Below, in pieces: positions 24,530 to 34,704 of a DNA stretch of 64,000 nt. The stretch is from Paracentrotus lividus (taxonomy: Eukaryota; Echinodermata; Echinoidea; Camarodonta; Echinidae): the NCBI GenBank assembly GCA_940671915.1, contig CALNVZ010003429.1, positions 26,695,973 to 26,759,972 on the forward strand, written 5' to 3'. Within the stretch, counting starts at the first letter, position 1. Each line of letters starts with the position of its first letter. A model generated the notes under the pieces. The model did no database searches. It was not told where the DNA came from and saw nothing but the letters and a program-made list of their open reading frames with translations. Both the position numbers and the translations under genes were made by a program.

Positions 24530-24760
24530 AGTTTTACCCATAATCCATCATTCTCCTTCTCCTTCCCTCCCCTCGTCTTCTGCCGATTCACACAGATAAT
24601 GTGTTTCCCCTCTCTGTCATTTTGTCGCCCGATTTTGTCAATCGACTTTGGCAAAATGTTTTTCTGATCGATGAGCGGGTTGGGGGGAAGGTTTCGCTAA
24701 AATTACCCAAATGCTGGCGTGATATTACATTACAGGTTTGCTCATGAAGCTGATTGAGCA
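24530..24760. promoter_or_regulatory. Possible regulatory island
   Basis: Non-repetitive sequence with TTGTCAATCGACTTTGGCAAA, TGATCGATGAGCGGG and GATATTACATTACAGG sits about 700 bases upstream of the exon at 25447. An intronic regulatory role is conceivable but rests only on local complexity. Confidence 0.2.
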
Positions 24761-25188
24761 GGCCCTAGTAGAAGGTGTATAGCAAGAGAGAGAGTGAAAG
24801 AGGGCCGCATATAGAGATATATAATGTGAAACATAAATATAGTTACGGGTATAGATGTTGGCAGGGGAAAACCCCTTCAAGAGAAATTCTATGGATCTTA
24901 TAAACAGTTACTGTACAATGACAACCTGCAACATTTTTTTTATTGCTATCAGTGTTCTTTTCACTTGCTTAACTATGTTTGATATATTGAAGTAAATAAT
25001 TAACCAGTTGCGATATTCATTTTGATCTCTTTATGTTTCCAACGTTTATTGTGACTATTAATGAAACTTAAATAAATTTACGTGTCAGCTTGGACTGAAG
25101 TGCTTGTGAAAATGTACACGCTAAAGTATGGTCAAAACTTCGTTTTTGGGGGCTTGCTATTTAATTATGTAATTAAATTATTGTTATA

Positions 25189-25380
25189 CAGTCCACTCTA
25201 ATTATAACAGACCAATGTTCGGGACCAAGTCAGTTACCTCATTATAATGAAATTTCATAATACCAAGCACATAGGCACAAAGAAACATGCTCATGTTTGA
25301 AATTAGGACTAGGAGAATTGCCTTAGAATGATGAAATCTTGTTGTGCTGTGTTACTGTTTGTTATAACGAGAGTGGACTG
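25189..25380. mobile_element. pogo/Tigger-like MITE
   Basis: The 192-bp element begins CAGTCCACTCTAATTATAAC and ends with the inverse (GTTATAACGAGAGTGGACTG). CAGT-start termini with TATAACG-type sequence are typical of pogo/Tigger elements. TA precedes the left end, as expected for a TA duplication; the right flank reads GA, presumably mutated. A second copy lies at 34530-34704. It sits about 70 bases upstream of the exon at 25447. Confidence 0.75.
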
Positions 25381-25446
25381 GACATTTAGTAACAAATTGT
25401 ATACACTGTAATATTTAAATAATTTCATTTACCGTTGTATTTACAG

Positions 25447-25502
25447 GTGAAGAGAGCCCGGACGGAGACGGAGGGCGAGAGCCATACCTCTACTCCAACA
25501 AG
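25447..25502 (+). CDS. Internal coding exon (56 nt), unidentified gene
   Basis: The acceptor is ATTTACAG just after CGTTGTATTT, and the donor is AACAAG followed by GTAGGAAT. The segment is clearly GC-richer and more codon-like than its surroundings. Read in phase 0 it gives VKRARTETEGESHTSTPT plus two bases of the next codon. A second open phase gives EESPDGDGGREPYLYSNK; the third phase stops at once. Phase 0 agrees with the donor at 7875, and the KRAR patch after an acidic exon would suit a nuclear protein. No family is recognised. It may also be an alternative or cassette exon. Confidence 0.5.
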
Positions 25503-25696
25503 GTAGGAATACAGATTAATATTTAGATACTATTCAAAACACTGAATGATTACCGTATAAGCCAATATTTTCGCATACAGATATTTTGGCGATTCTGGAC
25601 TAGTTGGGGACATTCGCGATTGCAAAATTTCGCTATTTTGTTGATGATTTCATTACTATAAATAGCCTTGTAATGAAGTAGAAATTTTCGCAATGA

Positions 25697-26240
25697 CTGC
25701 ATCCATTACGAAGCAACTCTGTGTTTCACACCTGACAGATACAGCTTAAGCACTGTCTCAGGGTCTGTTTATGGTTGAAAAAAAAAATGTTTAAATGGGA
25801 ATATGAATCCTCATACAAAGTGCAAAAATTGTACTTAACACAAAAAAAAATTACGATCAGTGTTGGACTGTTCAGGGTCGAAAATTTAATGCTGTTTATA
25901 CTTGGATTGGGTTAAAATTCCCCACTCTTGGTCTGGTTTACTGCATTCACAATGCTAATGGTCGTAGAATCGAAGCTGATTGTCTTTGAAAGCGAACTTT
26001 TTTTTTGCGTTTAAATGTTCCTCAGAATGGAGTTCTATAATACGTTTATATATACGGCCGGGAATGAGTGACTATGAACACACCTTTTGTTTCTCTACAT
26101 GTCTGTGATATTTAATTGCATTTTTGTATCATGATTCATGTTATTGTTTAAATTTCTTTTCAACCATGAACGTACCCTGATAAATATTCGGTGTGAACAG
26201 AACGTTATCAGTGACCGCATCCATTACGAAGCACCTTAGT
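25697..26240. mobile_element. Decayed foldback element related to 51816-52319
   Basis: TTTGTATCATGATTCATGTT at 26123-26142 is identical to 52261-52280 and to the reverse complement of 51860-51879. Its partner arm near 25765-25830 is diverged (CAGGGTCTGTTTATGGTTGAAA against the inverse of TTTCAACCATGAACGTACCCTG). A 17-base direct repeat, GCATCCATTACGAAGCA, lies outside both arms at about 25701 and 26218. This is an old member of the family with eroded ends. Confidence 0.55.
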
Positions 26241-26244
26241 GGTC

Positions 26245-27110
26245 AGGCAATCCTTTTAAGACCGACCCTGAAATGACCTTGATTTCACTCAGGTCCAGTC
26301 TCTGTTTAATTACTCTTTTCTTAATGCATTATATGCCCTCTGGCTTAATAATAATATGTGTCATTTCTCTGTCTTCCGTAATTCTTTTGCTTAATTTTTC
26401 CCATCTTCACGGTATTCTTCAGGCTTGGTAACAACACAAGGTTTTGGAATCAATCGCAAAACATCAATGGCCAGTCCAGATCACTGTTGCATTTGTACTT
26501 TGTTTAAAAAACTGACCAGTAACCATTGTTCTTTCAAATTTGCAATTAGTCAATGGCCAGGCCACAAAATTTGAAACAACTAGAACGATAACACCAGCGA
26601 CCCTTCATCTGCCATATTACTTTCTGGCCCCAAAAATTACATTTTTCTACAGTCAACCTTGCTGTATTCAAATCTCTTGGTAATGAAAAAATAGCATTGA
26701 CTTTGAAAAATTTCTAAGTATGGACGTTTCAAAACTATAAAATACAAGGAGAAGATTACTTGAAAAGACTTTAATAGGGATATTAAAATTTTAAAAAATT
26801 GATACTAACTTTATTGCTATTTTTAGGCACATAGCACCAGCATTACAGATAAAATAAATTATTTTTGATTTTTAGTTCATTCACACACACTGGGAACACA
26901 AGTCAATATTTCAGGCAAAGAGGCAGTGCAAGAAATTTTTTTTTTTGAGGGGGAGAGGAGGATAAATAAGTGTAAATAGGCAAGTCCATGTTGTGTCAGT
27001 TACCGTTGTCTTGTACAGGACATCTCAAAGCTTTTGAAAAGCTTTGAAAAATATATTGATCCTTATAATCTTTTTGAGACTAAAGGTGATCCTCAGGTAC
27101 TATAGAAGGG
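26245..27110. other. No gene recognised
   Basis: AT-rich. Nothing supportable apart from a T run at 26937-26946 and the short palindrome AAAGCTTTTGAAAAGCTTT near 27028. Confidence 0.4.
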
Positions 27111-27117
27111 GTAATTA

Positions 27118-27404
27118 GGGACGCACCATTAGATATCCAGGGGGGGGGGGGCTGGAAGTTTTTTGCGAAAAAAAAAAATTGACTCACCGTCAGAGTAAAA
27201 AAAAAAAGGCTTGGTCCACCGACAAAAAAAAACAACTTGACTCACCATCAAAATAGTTCCTTCATTGCAACTATGACATGTAAAAAAAATCACCTTAAAG
27301 GGGCAAAAAAAACAAAAAAACTTGTCTCAAAGAAGAAAGGGAATTTTTTTTTTGCATCAACCCTAACTTCCAGCTCCTCCCTGGGTTATCTTATGGTGCG
27401 TCCC
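27118..27404. mobile_element. Palindromic PIF/Harbinger-like MITE
   Basis: The element starts GGGACGCACCATTAGATATC and ends with its diverged inverse, and CTGGAAGTT / AACTTCCAG extends the pairing. TTA flanks both ends, matching the TWA target duplication of PIF/Harbinger elements. The interior is A-rich with three copies of a TTGACTCACC(G/A)TC-like phrase. No coding capacity. Confidence 0.8.
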
Positions 27405-29290
27405 TTATAAAGATGAAAAATTGTACTGTGTCGTATGGGACACGGAAAAGAATCGTATTAAAAAGTAAGAAAAATATGGAATCGCCCGAATGTCGTATGT
27501 CCTTTTTATGCAGTCAGATTTACTCTCATATAAAGGAGGAAATCAGGAAGTGTAGATGAGGTCTTGCTTTTGTTAGATGGGCACCGTAGCTAGGCTCTTC
27601 TTTAGGTCTCATGAGAAATCAATTGAATTAGTCTTATTAGGACAAGAGATGGCCACCAATTAATCTGTCAGGCTCTCGTTGACCTGAGGTATGGAAAGAA
27701 ATGAATGAAATAAACCCAGATTTACCACAATTTCGCATCTCTGCGAGGAGAGAATGAGAGAGAGAGAGAGAGTGAAAGTGACGTAAAGTTTTGAATAATT
27801 TGAATGTATACCATTGAGCCAGAGAAAAGGACTGCACCGTAAAATTTTCACTCAAATGGATAGAAAAGACATGTTCAGTTCGTGTGTTTTTCAATTTGCG
27901 AAGGCCACCTGATACTAACAATTTTTTTCCCTGAAATTTTCACTTATTTTTATTTTTGTGCCCCTGCTTTAAATTTAGAGCACTTAATTGGCAAAAATAA
28001 CTACACAGAAAATTTTTACTTTTACAGTATGGTTCCTTTCTGAATTTTCAGAAATTCTGAAATTTTATTTAAATTATTTCCCTTGGAATATGCTGCTATT
28101 GCTGATTCTAATAACCATGGACTCATTTTAGTTCATTAACCTGCGTATAGTCAACCAACGGCTGACGAAAACTAGAAAAACACGAAGCTTAAAGTTAGCC
28201 GGCAATTTTCAATTGATTTTCCTCCCTTATTTGCCACTGTATGATTATTTTTCTGACAAAGTACTCCCTCCCGATCTCCCCCTCCGTCTCCCCCTCACTC
28301 CCTCATCTCGTATTGTGCATGAAGATTTGTGTGCTAAATGGATTAAGGCTCGAAAATAAATTACAACGCAGGCTCAAAATAGGAAAAGAAAGAGAGAAAA
28401 ATTTCTAGGCCGAAGCGTTCGTTCATTCGTTCGGTGGCGAAGTATTTTATTCTTTGCTTTTCTTCTTTTTTTTTTTACTGGCAGAGGGAGGTCAGATACA
28501 AGCCTCCAGCTAAAAAGCAATTTTCTCTGGGATTTCACTGTTTTGTATGATGAGCTAGAAAGTAAGAAGGGGAAAAAATAGTGAATAGGGGTGAAGAATT
28601 TTGAGGTCTGTTGAAATGTGTGGGAATGAACTGAGAATGCTTCACAAAAAAAGAAAAAAGAAAGAAAAAAGCGCCAAAAAAAAAAGAAACTCACATTGAG
28701 CTTCAGATAGGCACATGGCCGAGACAAATAATTGGAACGATAATACAAAAATAGGACTATACATTAATTCTATTTTTAAAACTTATCAACCCCTACTGTG
28801 TCCCTGTATTTAGATGAAAATTGATATTTATTTTGTCCTTACAACAAAAATGTTTATTGAGGTTGAAATAATATGACATCAGTTGACCTATACATGGAAT
28901 AATTCCACTTATTTCAAAACATTAAAAGTCAACAGTTTGATTAGATTTGTTGAATCCGCTTTTTATTATTTTTACGTAAGTAGTTTCTTCCAACAACCTT
29001 TTATTTTGGGTTAATATTTTCATTTTGTAAGCATCCTGTTGGTTTTTGACAAAATAACTTTTTAGAGGAAATAACAATACCAGATATCTGGAGGAGAGTT
29101 CAAATTTATTGACGTTTTCACTACATTCAACGAACTTCCGCCTCATTTTTTTCCCCTTCGCTGTTTTCTTGAAGTGAGAAACAAAGAGGATATGGCAGTG
29201 TTTTGATGTGTAAGCTACCATGTAATACACTTCCTTGTTACTTGTACAACCTACTATTGTTTCCCCTATAGCTACGTTTAAAAGGCGTTG
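27405..29290. other. Non-coding sequence; one possible regulatory block
   Basis: A (GA)n run lies at about 27755-27771. The segment 28140-28370 is more complex and contains TGGATTAAGG (Otx/Pitx-type TAATCC core) and GCCGGCAATTTTCAATTG. Minus-strand frames of about 124 codons at 28374-28748 and 28922-29296 are A/T-driven and have no recognisable domain. Confidence 0.3.
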
Positions 29291-29710
29291 CTGCACTAGC
29301 TCGAGCTAAAAAAATAGCGCGCTAATTGGTGGATCGGGGAAAAAACCTGAAAAAAGAAACCGGTCCTGCACTAGCTCAAGCTATTTCAAAGTTTCGCATT
29401 AACGACCTGACTCGACCTTGAACAAGCCCGATATGTATTGCGCAACTGGTAACTACCGTTAGCGTATACAAGCATATGTGCATGATTTCGTATTTAGCTC
29501 GAGCTAGTGCAGCACCGCGCAAAATAGCGCGCTATTTCGTACCAAAACTGCAAACCAGCTTGAGTTTTTTTGAAAAAACCTAAGATGACTTGGGCTGAGA
29601 TTTTAGCCAGATTAGCGCGCTATTTGACCGCAAAGCCAGATCACCTTCGATCAGGCTATTTCATCAGATCACAAATAGCGCGCTATTTAAAATAGCTCGA
29701 GCTAGTGCAG
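29291..29710. mobile_element. Inverted-repeat element dense in AGCTCGAGCT and TAGCGCGCTA palindromes
   Basis: Both ends carry CTGCACTAGCTCGAGCTA (left direct, right inverted). A second, slightly changed inward copy lies at 29367 and an inverted copy at 29493. The self-complementary word TAGCGCGCTA occurs at 29314, 29524, 29611 and 29677, mostly within AAATAGCGCGCTATTT. The element is 420 bp and non-coding. No clear target duplication was found, so the superfamily is unassigned. Confidence 0.8.
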
Positions 29711-29930
29711 AAGCACCTAAAGACTATCAAAACCAGTACCTTTCATACTAGAGATCCTATCAAGAAAGTTAATATCCGGGAGAAAACTTCCGTCATATCA
29801 AGACGAACATTAACTTTCCTTGTAATTTTAAATTCCTAATATTTCTTAGCCTTAATATTAGAATGATTTGCATACTTTCCATCATTGCATGCCTTTAAAT
29901 TATATTTACAAGTGTTATATTTGTTCGTGT

Positions 29931-29958
29931 GTTGATGATGATGATGATGATGATGATG
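29931..29958. repeat. (GAT)n microsatellite
   Basis: Nine uninterrupted GAT/ATG triplets are followed by TATAGCGCCGTTATCCGCC and GGTGCTCATGGC, which resembles a dispersed repeat often found next to such triplets. Similar words recur near 38507. Confidence 0.85.
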
Positions 29959-30144
29959 GCTTCTTGTATAGCGCCGTTATCCGCCTATGATGGGTGCTCA
30001 TGGCACTTGCTCTAAACAATGTTGAGGGGGGAGGGTGGTGTTTTGCTAAATGCTTTAGATTTAGAAGACAACTATTGTCAAAGATAAAATACTTTACTCA
30101 AAAAATAAACATAAAGTACCACGTAATGATATGTGATTATTATT

Positions 30145-30460
30145 GAGACGCGGATCCAGAGACGGACTTTAACGGGGTGCTAAAAGGTAGCTAAAAATTT
30201 CCCCACGTCACGTTGCAGGCTGATAAGCGGGGGGGGGGGGGGGGGTGTTGAAAATTTTTTCGGCCTTTACTACTACATATAGGGGTAGGGTCAGGTCAGC
30301 GTTCCGTCTCGAACAACTGACAAGCAAAAAAAAAAAAAAAAAGGTTAATAGCATTTTTACGGGGTGCGTTAAAAAGGTCTATGTACAAAAGGTATGCTGA
30401 TTTCCCAATCTTACGGGATGCTCTAGCACCTTTAGCCCCCCCCCCCTGGATCCGCGCCTG
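30145..30460. mobile_element. hAT-like MITE
   Basis: The ends are inverted: left GAGACGCGGATCCAG, right CTGGATCCGCGCCTG. The right end restores the CAGGCGCGGATCCAG terminus typical of hAT derivatives. The flanks read TTATTATT and TTATTGAT, a plausible 8-bp duplication with two changes. Inside are a G run of about 20 (30222-30244), an A run of 17 (30327-30343) and a C run. No transposase. Confidence 0.75.
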
Positions 30461-30464
30461 TTAT

Positions 30465-31639
30465 TGATCATTTATCATAACATGTTTGGTGATAAAAAAT
30501 GAACGAGGCAGACGGAAGGGTACATGTCATTTTAAAAAACAAGTTTGGGTAAGAATACAAAATAACTTTTTGGTCAAAACCTTTTTTTTTTTTTTTTTTG
30601 TGAAAACCATTATCAATCAAGGAATGTAAATGTGGTTACCAATTGTCGTTGATCAAAAGGTCATTTAGTGTCAGAGTTATTGTTATGAACGACTCCAAAT
30701 GAACTGGTATTTCCTGATCTCTCTCTCTGTGTTTTAAGGAAATTAATGGAAACCATTATCTTTTGAATGTTCTTTTATAGTGTTTTGGTTGGATACTTGT
30801 TGAGAGAAAAGTGGTATTTGAAAACCAATTATTATTATTTATTTATTACAGTTGTCATTTCTTTGAATGCCTCACTCTCTGTCCTTCAAAAAAGCAAATC
30901 TCTTTTTCTTATTTCTGTTTTCTTTCTTGCTTTTTACCAATTACCAATTAATATACTTTGCTTTCTTTGTCTGTCTCATCTATCTTGTATGTCCATCTAT
31001 CTATCTCTCTCCCTCTCTCTTTCTCTCTTTCTATCTCTCTCCCTGTCTCTTGCCCCTTTTTGTGTATATTCCCCCTCTCTCCCCTCTCTCTATCAATTTC
31101 CAAACATCTTTGTCTCTGTTTCATTATTTTTTATCACATATTATATTTTTTCATTCTATGTGATATTCAATGCTATATAATATGTGATATTCCATGCTAT
31201 ATAAAATGTGATATGATCAATTTATATTCATCATCCCTTTACCAATGGAGTCACCAAACTTTTACACAGGAAACTTATTCTCAGGATTATTATCATTATA
31301 AATTGAGAGATGAAACAAGTTTAACCTTTTAAAGTGAACATTTTGTTTGAGAATAGCTCACAAAACATATCATGCAGATTATTAAGAGTTACTAAACTGT
31401 TATTGACTTATAAATAAGAAAATGAACATTCATAACTTTTTAGAATTGGCTTTATGTCAAACTATCAAAGCTTTTCTTTTGATCTTTCTTGTGTATGTGG
31501 ATCACTTTGGTGCCATGGATAATAGGTTCCTATGGACATTATTTGAATTGGAACATATTAGTAGTTTGTTTGAACAGGGATTACTATAAAGTTCTTATTG
31601 TTTCAGATGATTATTAGGGTTCATACAAAACTTAGCACT
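30465..31639. other. AT- and CT-rich sequence without a recognised gene
   Basis: A poly(T) run lies at 30582-30599 and a CT-rich strand at 31000-31095. A short tandem repeat with ATGTGATATTCNATGCTATA units occupies 31157-31215. Overlapping Ser/Leu/Phe-rich frames at 30767-31332 are compositional. Confidence 0.6.
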
Positions 31640-33130
31640 GTATGCACCACCTCATTAAAAGGCAGAAACAATCTTGCTTGTGATTGGCTAATAGCTGGTG
31701 TCTAAGTGATCTGCATGACAAAACCCTGCACTGTGATTGGTCAATTCCTAGTCAACAGCCGTGCACATGACAGTGGTTGCAGTGCAGTGTGCATAGCTCC
31801 ATTCACAATACAGACTCATACACACACACCTCCGTGTGATAGACATCTTGTGTACTGAATGACCCTTCTACACACAACTCCCACACACACATGAACCCAT
31901 GCATATGAGAAATTTGAAGCAGGAATTGCTGAAACCACGGTAGTTTCATACCAGTTTCAGACCTTTGTGCGTGCCTGTTCTATCGGCCCAGCAACTTACA
32001 CCTCATACCCTCTCTTTCTTTATCACCAGTTAATGGTTATCACCAATCGAAAACTCTTCTCTTCGTATAACTGCTGGTTTAATGATACTCCGATATCATA
32101 CATTACAAATTTGGCTTTTCTCAAGCAGACATTCTTGTAACTTCCTTCAATCCACGTTTCCATAGCAACTTGCAGTTTTGGGCTCTCACTTTCGTGGCCG
32201 GGGTGTAGCGGAATAGAAAAAGGAGTAACGTAAACCATTTGATTCGTTCTCCGGTACTCTCCGTTTACCGCAATCGGTGTTTGATTTCGTCACACTATCT
32301 TCGGCCTACAACGAGCTCATTTTCACCCAACTCTCTTCTGTTTACTTTATTTTCCCCCTCCCACTGTGCCTGTGCATCTCAGCTCATACAATCGCAGTCA
32401 ATTGACTATTCATTAGTGGACCTGCAACAGATATATTTCCCCCGATCAGCCTACTTTTCATGTCTCCTGAACTTTTGTTATTTGTGTATTCCGCGGAAAA
32501 GTGAAATTCTGTCCTTCCCCGCAATAGAATTGATCCTTCTCGCATTTGTTGTTTCCGTTTTCAAGTTCATCCGTACACGAACAGTTTTGATAGGATTTTA
32601 ATAAAGCAAATCATGAAATATTAATATTATGTGACTATATCTTCATATTTTACCATTTCCTGATTTCGTGGGCAACAGCGATCATCATCATCATCATTTA
32701 GAGGAATTGTACGAACATCATCATCCGACATCCTGTTTAATCTCCATCAAAGCCTATGTGATCGCTCACCTCAGCAGCCTAGCTAAACAGCAGTGTCCGA
32801 CCGAGGCTGATTATTATAGAAGGCTGGTCACTGAGGCAGGCAGCCCACCAAGCTGTTTTGAATTCACTCCCATCAGCTTGCTACGGACGACCAGAGGGCT
32901 GCACACCCACTAAGACATCCCCTCTGTCTGCTAGTGTCTCAGCCATCTCTCCGCTTGTCTCCCTGTCGGCAGACCAACGCTTGCGCTTGATTACACTGTT
33001 CCAGTTGGTTTCACTGAAATTGAAGGACATATTGACTAGATAATCAACTAGTGATCTCCGTCGCTTCACAGCTTTTTATGGTCGGAAATTACGCTTACAA
33101 TTGCGCTTACACCTCTTTCCTTTTTGCCTA
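31640..33130. promoter_or_regulatory. Large complex block, possible promoter or alternative first-exon region
   Basis: About 1.5 kb is less AT-rich and repeat-free. It contains two inverted CCAAT boxes (TGATTGGCT at about 31682, TGATTGGTC at about 31734), a strong acceptor-like CTTTCTTTATCACCAG ending at 32029, and several CpG-containing words. A minus-strand ATG frame of 71 codons (32238 to 32023) and a plus-strand His-rich frame (32668-32913, no ATG start) have mixed composition but match nothing recognised. It could be a promoter with untranslated exons or a cluster of conserved elements. Confidence 0.3.
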
Positions 33131-33440
33131 AATCATGTGGTGCAGTGACGATTAAATATGTATTGAAAAACTTGGATTGTTTTTAATCTTGTCACTTCAA
33201 CATGAATACGGCTTCAGGAAAATGATAATGGCAAAGGATTTTCTTATATGAATTCAGCACCAAATTGTTCATAGAGTAGCAATGCATCTGTTTTTGAGCT
33301 ACTGAAAGACGTCTAACTTCTTAGAATCTTCCACTAAATTAATCTTCTTCATGCGCTTGAAGTGGGATTCAACAACAAAAATAATCATCTCAGAGTTTTA
33401 GCCAGCAGTGTTGTGCTACTCTATCTATCTACTTTGGCAG

Positions 33441-33472
33441 AAAGTGTTGTATAAATCCACTTGAATGGGTTG
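33441..33472 (+). other. Possible 32-nt exon
   Basis: The acceptor CTATCTATCTACTTTGGCAG is followed 32 bases later by a consensus donor, GGTTG then GTAAGTAC. The frame supplied by the exon at 25447-25502 is open across it (KCCINPLEWV, after the split codon AG/A), and it leaves one base for the next codon. The internal ATG at 33465 could instead be a start in a different transcript. Short open segments between splice-like sites are common, so this is weak on its own. Confidence 0.2.
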
Positions 33473-34414
33473 GTAAGTACCTATATCTTTCAGTTTATTT
33501 TTCTTATTTGTGGAGATCTTTATGTTGATTTCAATTTGTTTTGATTTGATTCATCAAATTTGAATGAGTATGAATAGGTGTGACATGAGATGGATCTGTT
33601 CCCTAGGGAGTGGAGAGTGAGCATTTATAATCCAGTAACACAGGGCATTGATTTGTTCCTGTTACAGTGCTTCATAAGAAACTAAAATTATTACATAGAA
33701 AAATAGTTTGACAGAATAGGAGCAGATAAATTTGTTATTCAAATTCAGGTCATGAGAGTATATTTAAAGATTGATGGATGAAATCATATCATTATTAAGA
33801 ATATTGTATTTTTCAAGATCAATGCTCAGGCAATTTGCTTTTATATATTGTTTTAAAAATTCCATGCACTAGATATTATAAAAAGTGCCTTAAACATATT
33901 TTGTGATAAACTTTCCTTGTAATTTATGAAAAAGAATCAAATAAACATGAGTATCCCTTTAAAAATGTGGCTGCAAGTTAGATAATGATATTTAATATGT
34001 CTCATTAATTTATTAAATCTGAAACTAAACGTAAATCAAAAGAAGGTTACAAATTAATATAATTCAGCTGTTTGATTAGAGAAAAATAAAAAGTAGTTAA
34101 AATAGCTTCTTATATACTAAACACTTTCACAATTAACACTACATATTTCTCCTTGATTATCAATTTATTAAATATATATAATCAAGGTCAAATATACATG
34201 ATATAAATGCTAAACAAAAACAAAACAACAAAATCTTCCTATTAACAATTAATATAGAGCACAGTGTTTACATTAATATTGTTCAAATTTGATATACTTT
34301 TATCAGATTACATTAAATACAACTGTTTGAAATTATTATTTCTAGCAATAACAATTAACAAGAAAAAAGTAGGACAATCTAGATACAGAAGAGAAAGTAT
34401 GAATATAAAGAAAT
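33473..34414. other. AT-rich sequence without a recognised gene
   Basis: Nothing supportable apart from A/T-rich short words. Confidence 0.4.
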
Positions 34415-34529
34415 ATATTGGTCTAGTGGTTATGTCAGGTGGATCAGAGATCATAAGGTTTGTGGTTTGATTCCCAATGGGTGCAGTATCCTGTGGCAAT
34501 AATCCTCTCTTACTCAGAGATAATGTGTG
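34415..34529 (+). mobile_element. tRNA-derived SINE-like fragment
   Basis: An A-box-like TGGTCTAGTGG at 34419 and a B-box-like GGTTTGATTCC at 34464 are spaced as in a tRNA gene. The stretch GATCATAAGGTTTGTGG between them matches the tRNA-like units at 54.4-55.7 kb. The 3' body is cut by the pogo-like MITE at 34530. No intact tRNA acceptor stem was found, so this is a SINE head rather than a tRNA gene. Confidence 0.55.
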
Positions 34530-34704
34530 CAGTCCACTCTCATTAAAATGAGGTCCTTAGGGACCAAGTTTTTTTTTTACCTCACAACAAAATCTGGAAT
34601 ACATTGAATAAATAAGTTGACAGATTTTTATTAAAATGGAAAAAATATCTTGTTTGATAAAAATATTGCATATATTTATTGCTCATTTTAACTAGAATGG
34701 ACTG
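34530..34704. mobile_element. pogo/Tigger-like MITE, second copy
   Basis: It begins CAGTCCACTCTCATTAAAAT and ends AACTAGAATGGACTG, matching the termini of 25189-25380. It shares the internal phrase GGGACCAAGT and TTACCTCA. TA follows the right end. It appears to have inserted into the SINE-like tail upstream. Length 175 bp, non-coding. Confidence 0.75.

Noticed and set aside
30767-31332. Three overlapping plus-strand frames of 98-137 codons, apparently membrane-protein-like
   Set aside because: The hydrophobic Ser/Leu/Phe pattern arises from the CT-rich strand. All three registers are open at once.
32668-32913. Coding exon with a His-rich start
   Set aside because: No ATG begins the frame and no consensus donor follows its end; the His run is a CAT triplet repeat. 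Retained only as part of a possible regulatory block.
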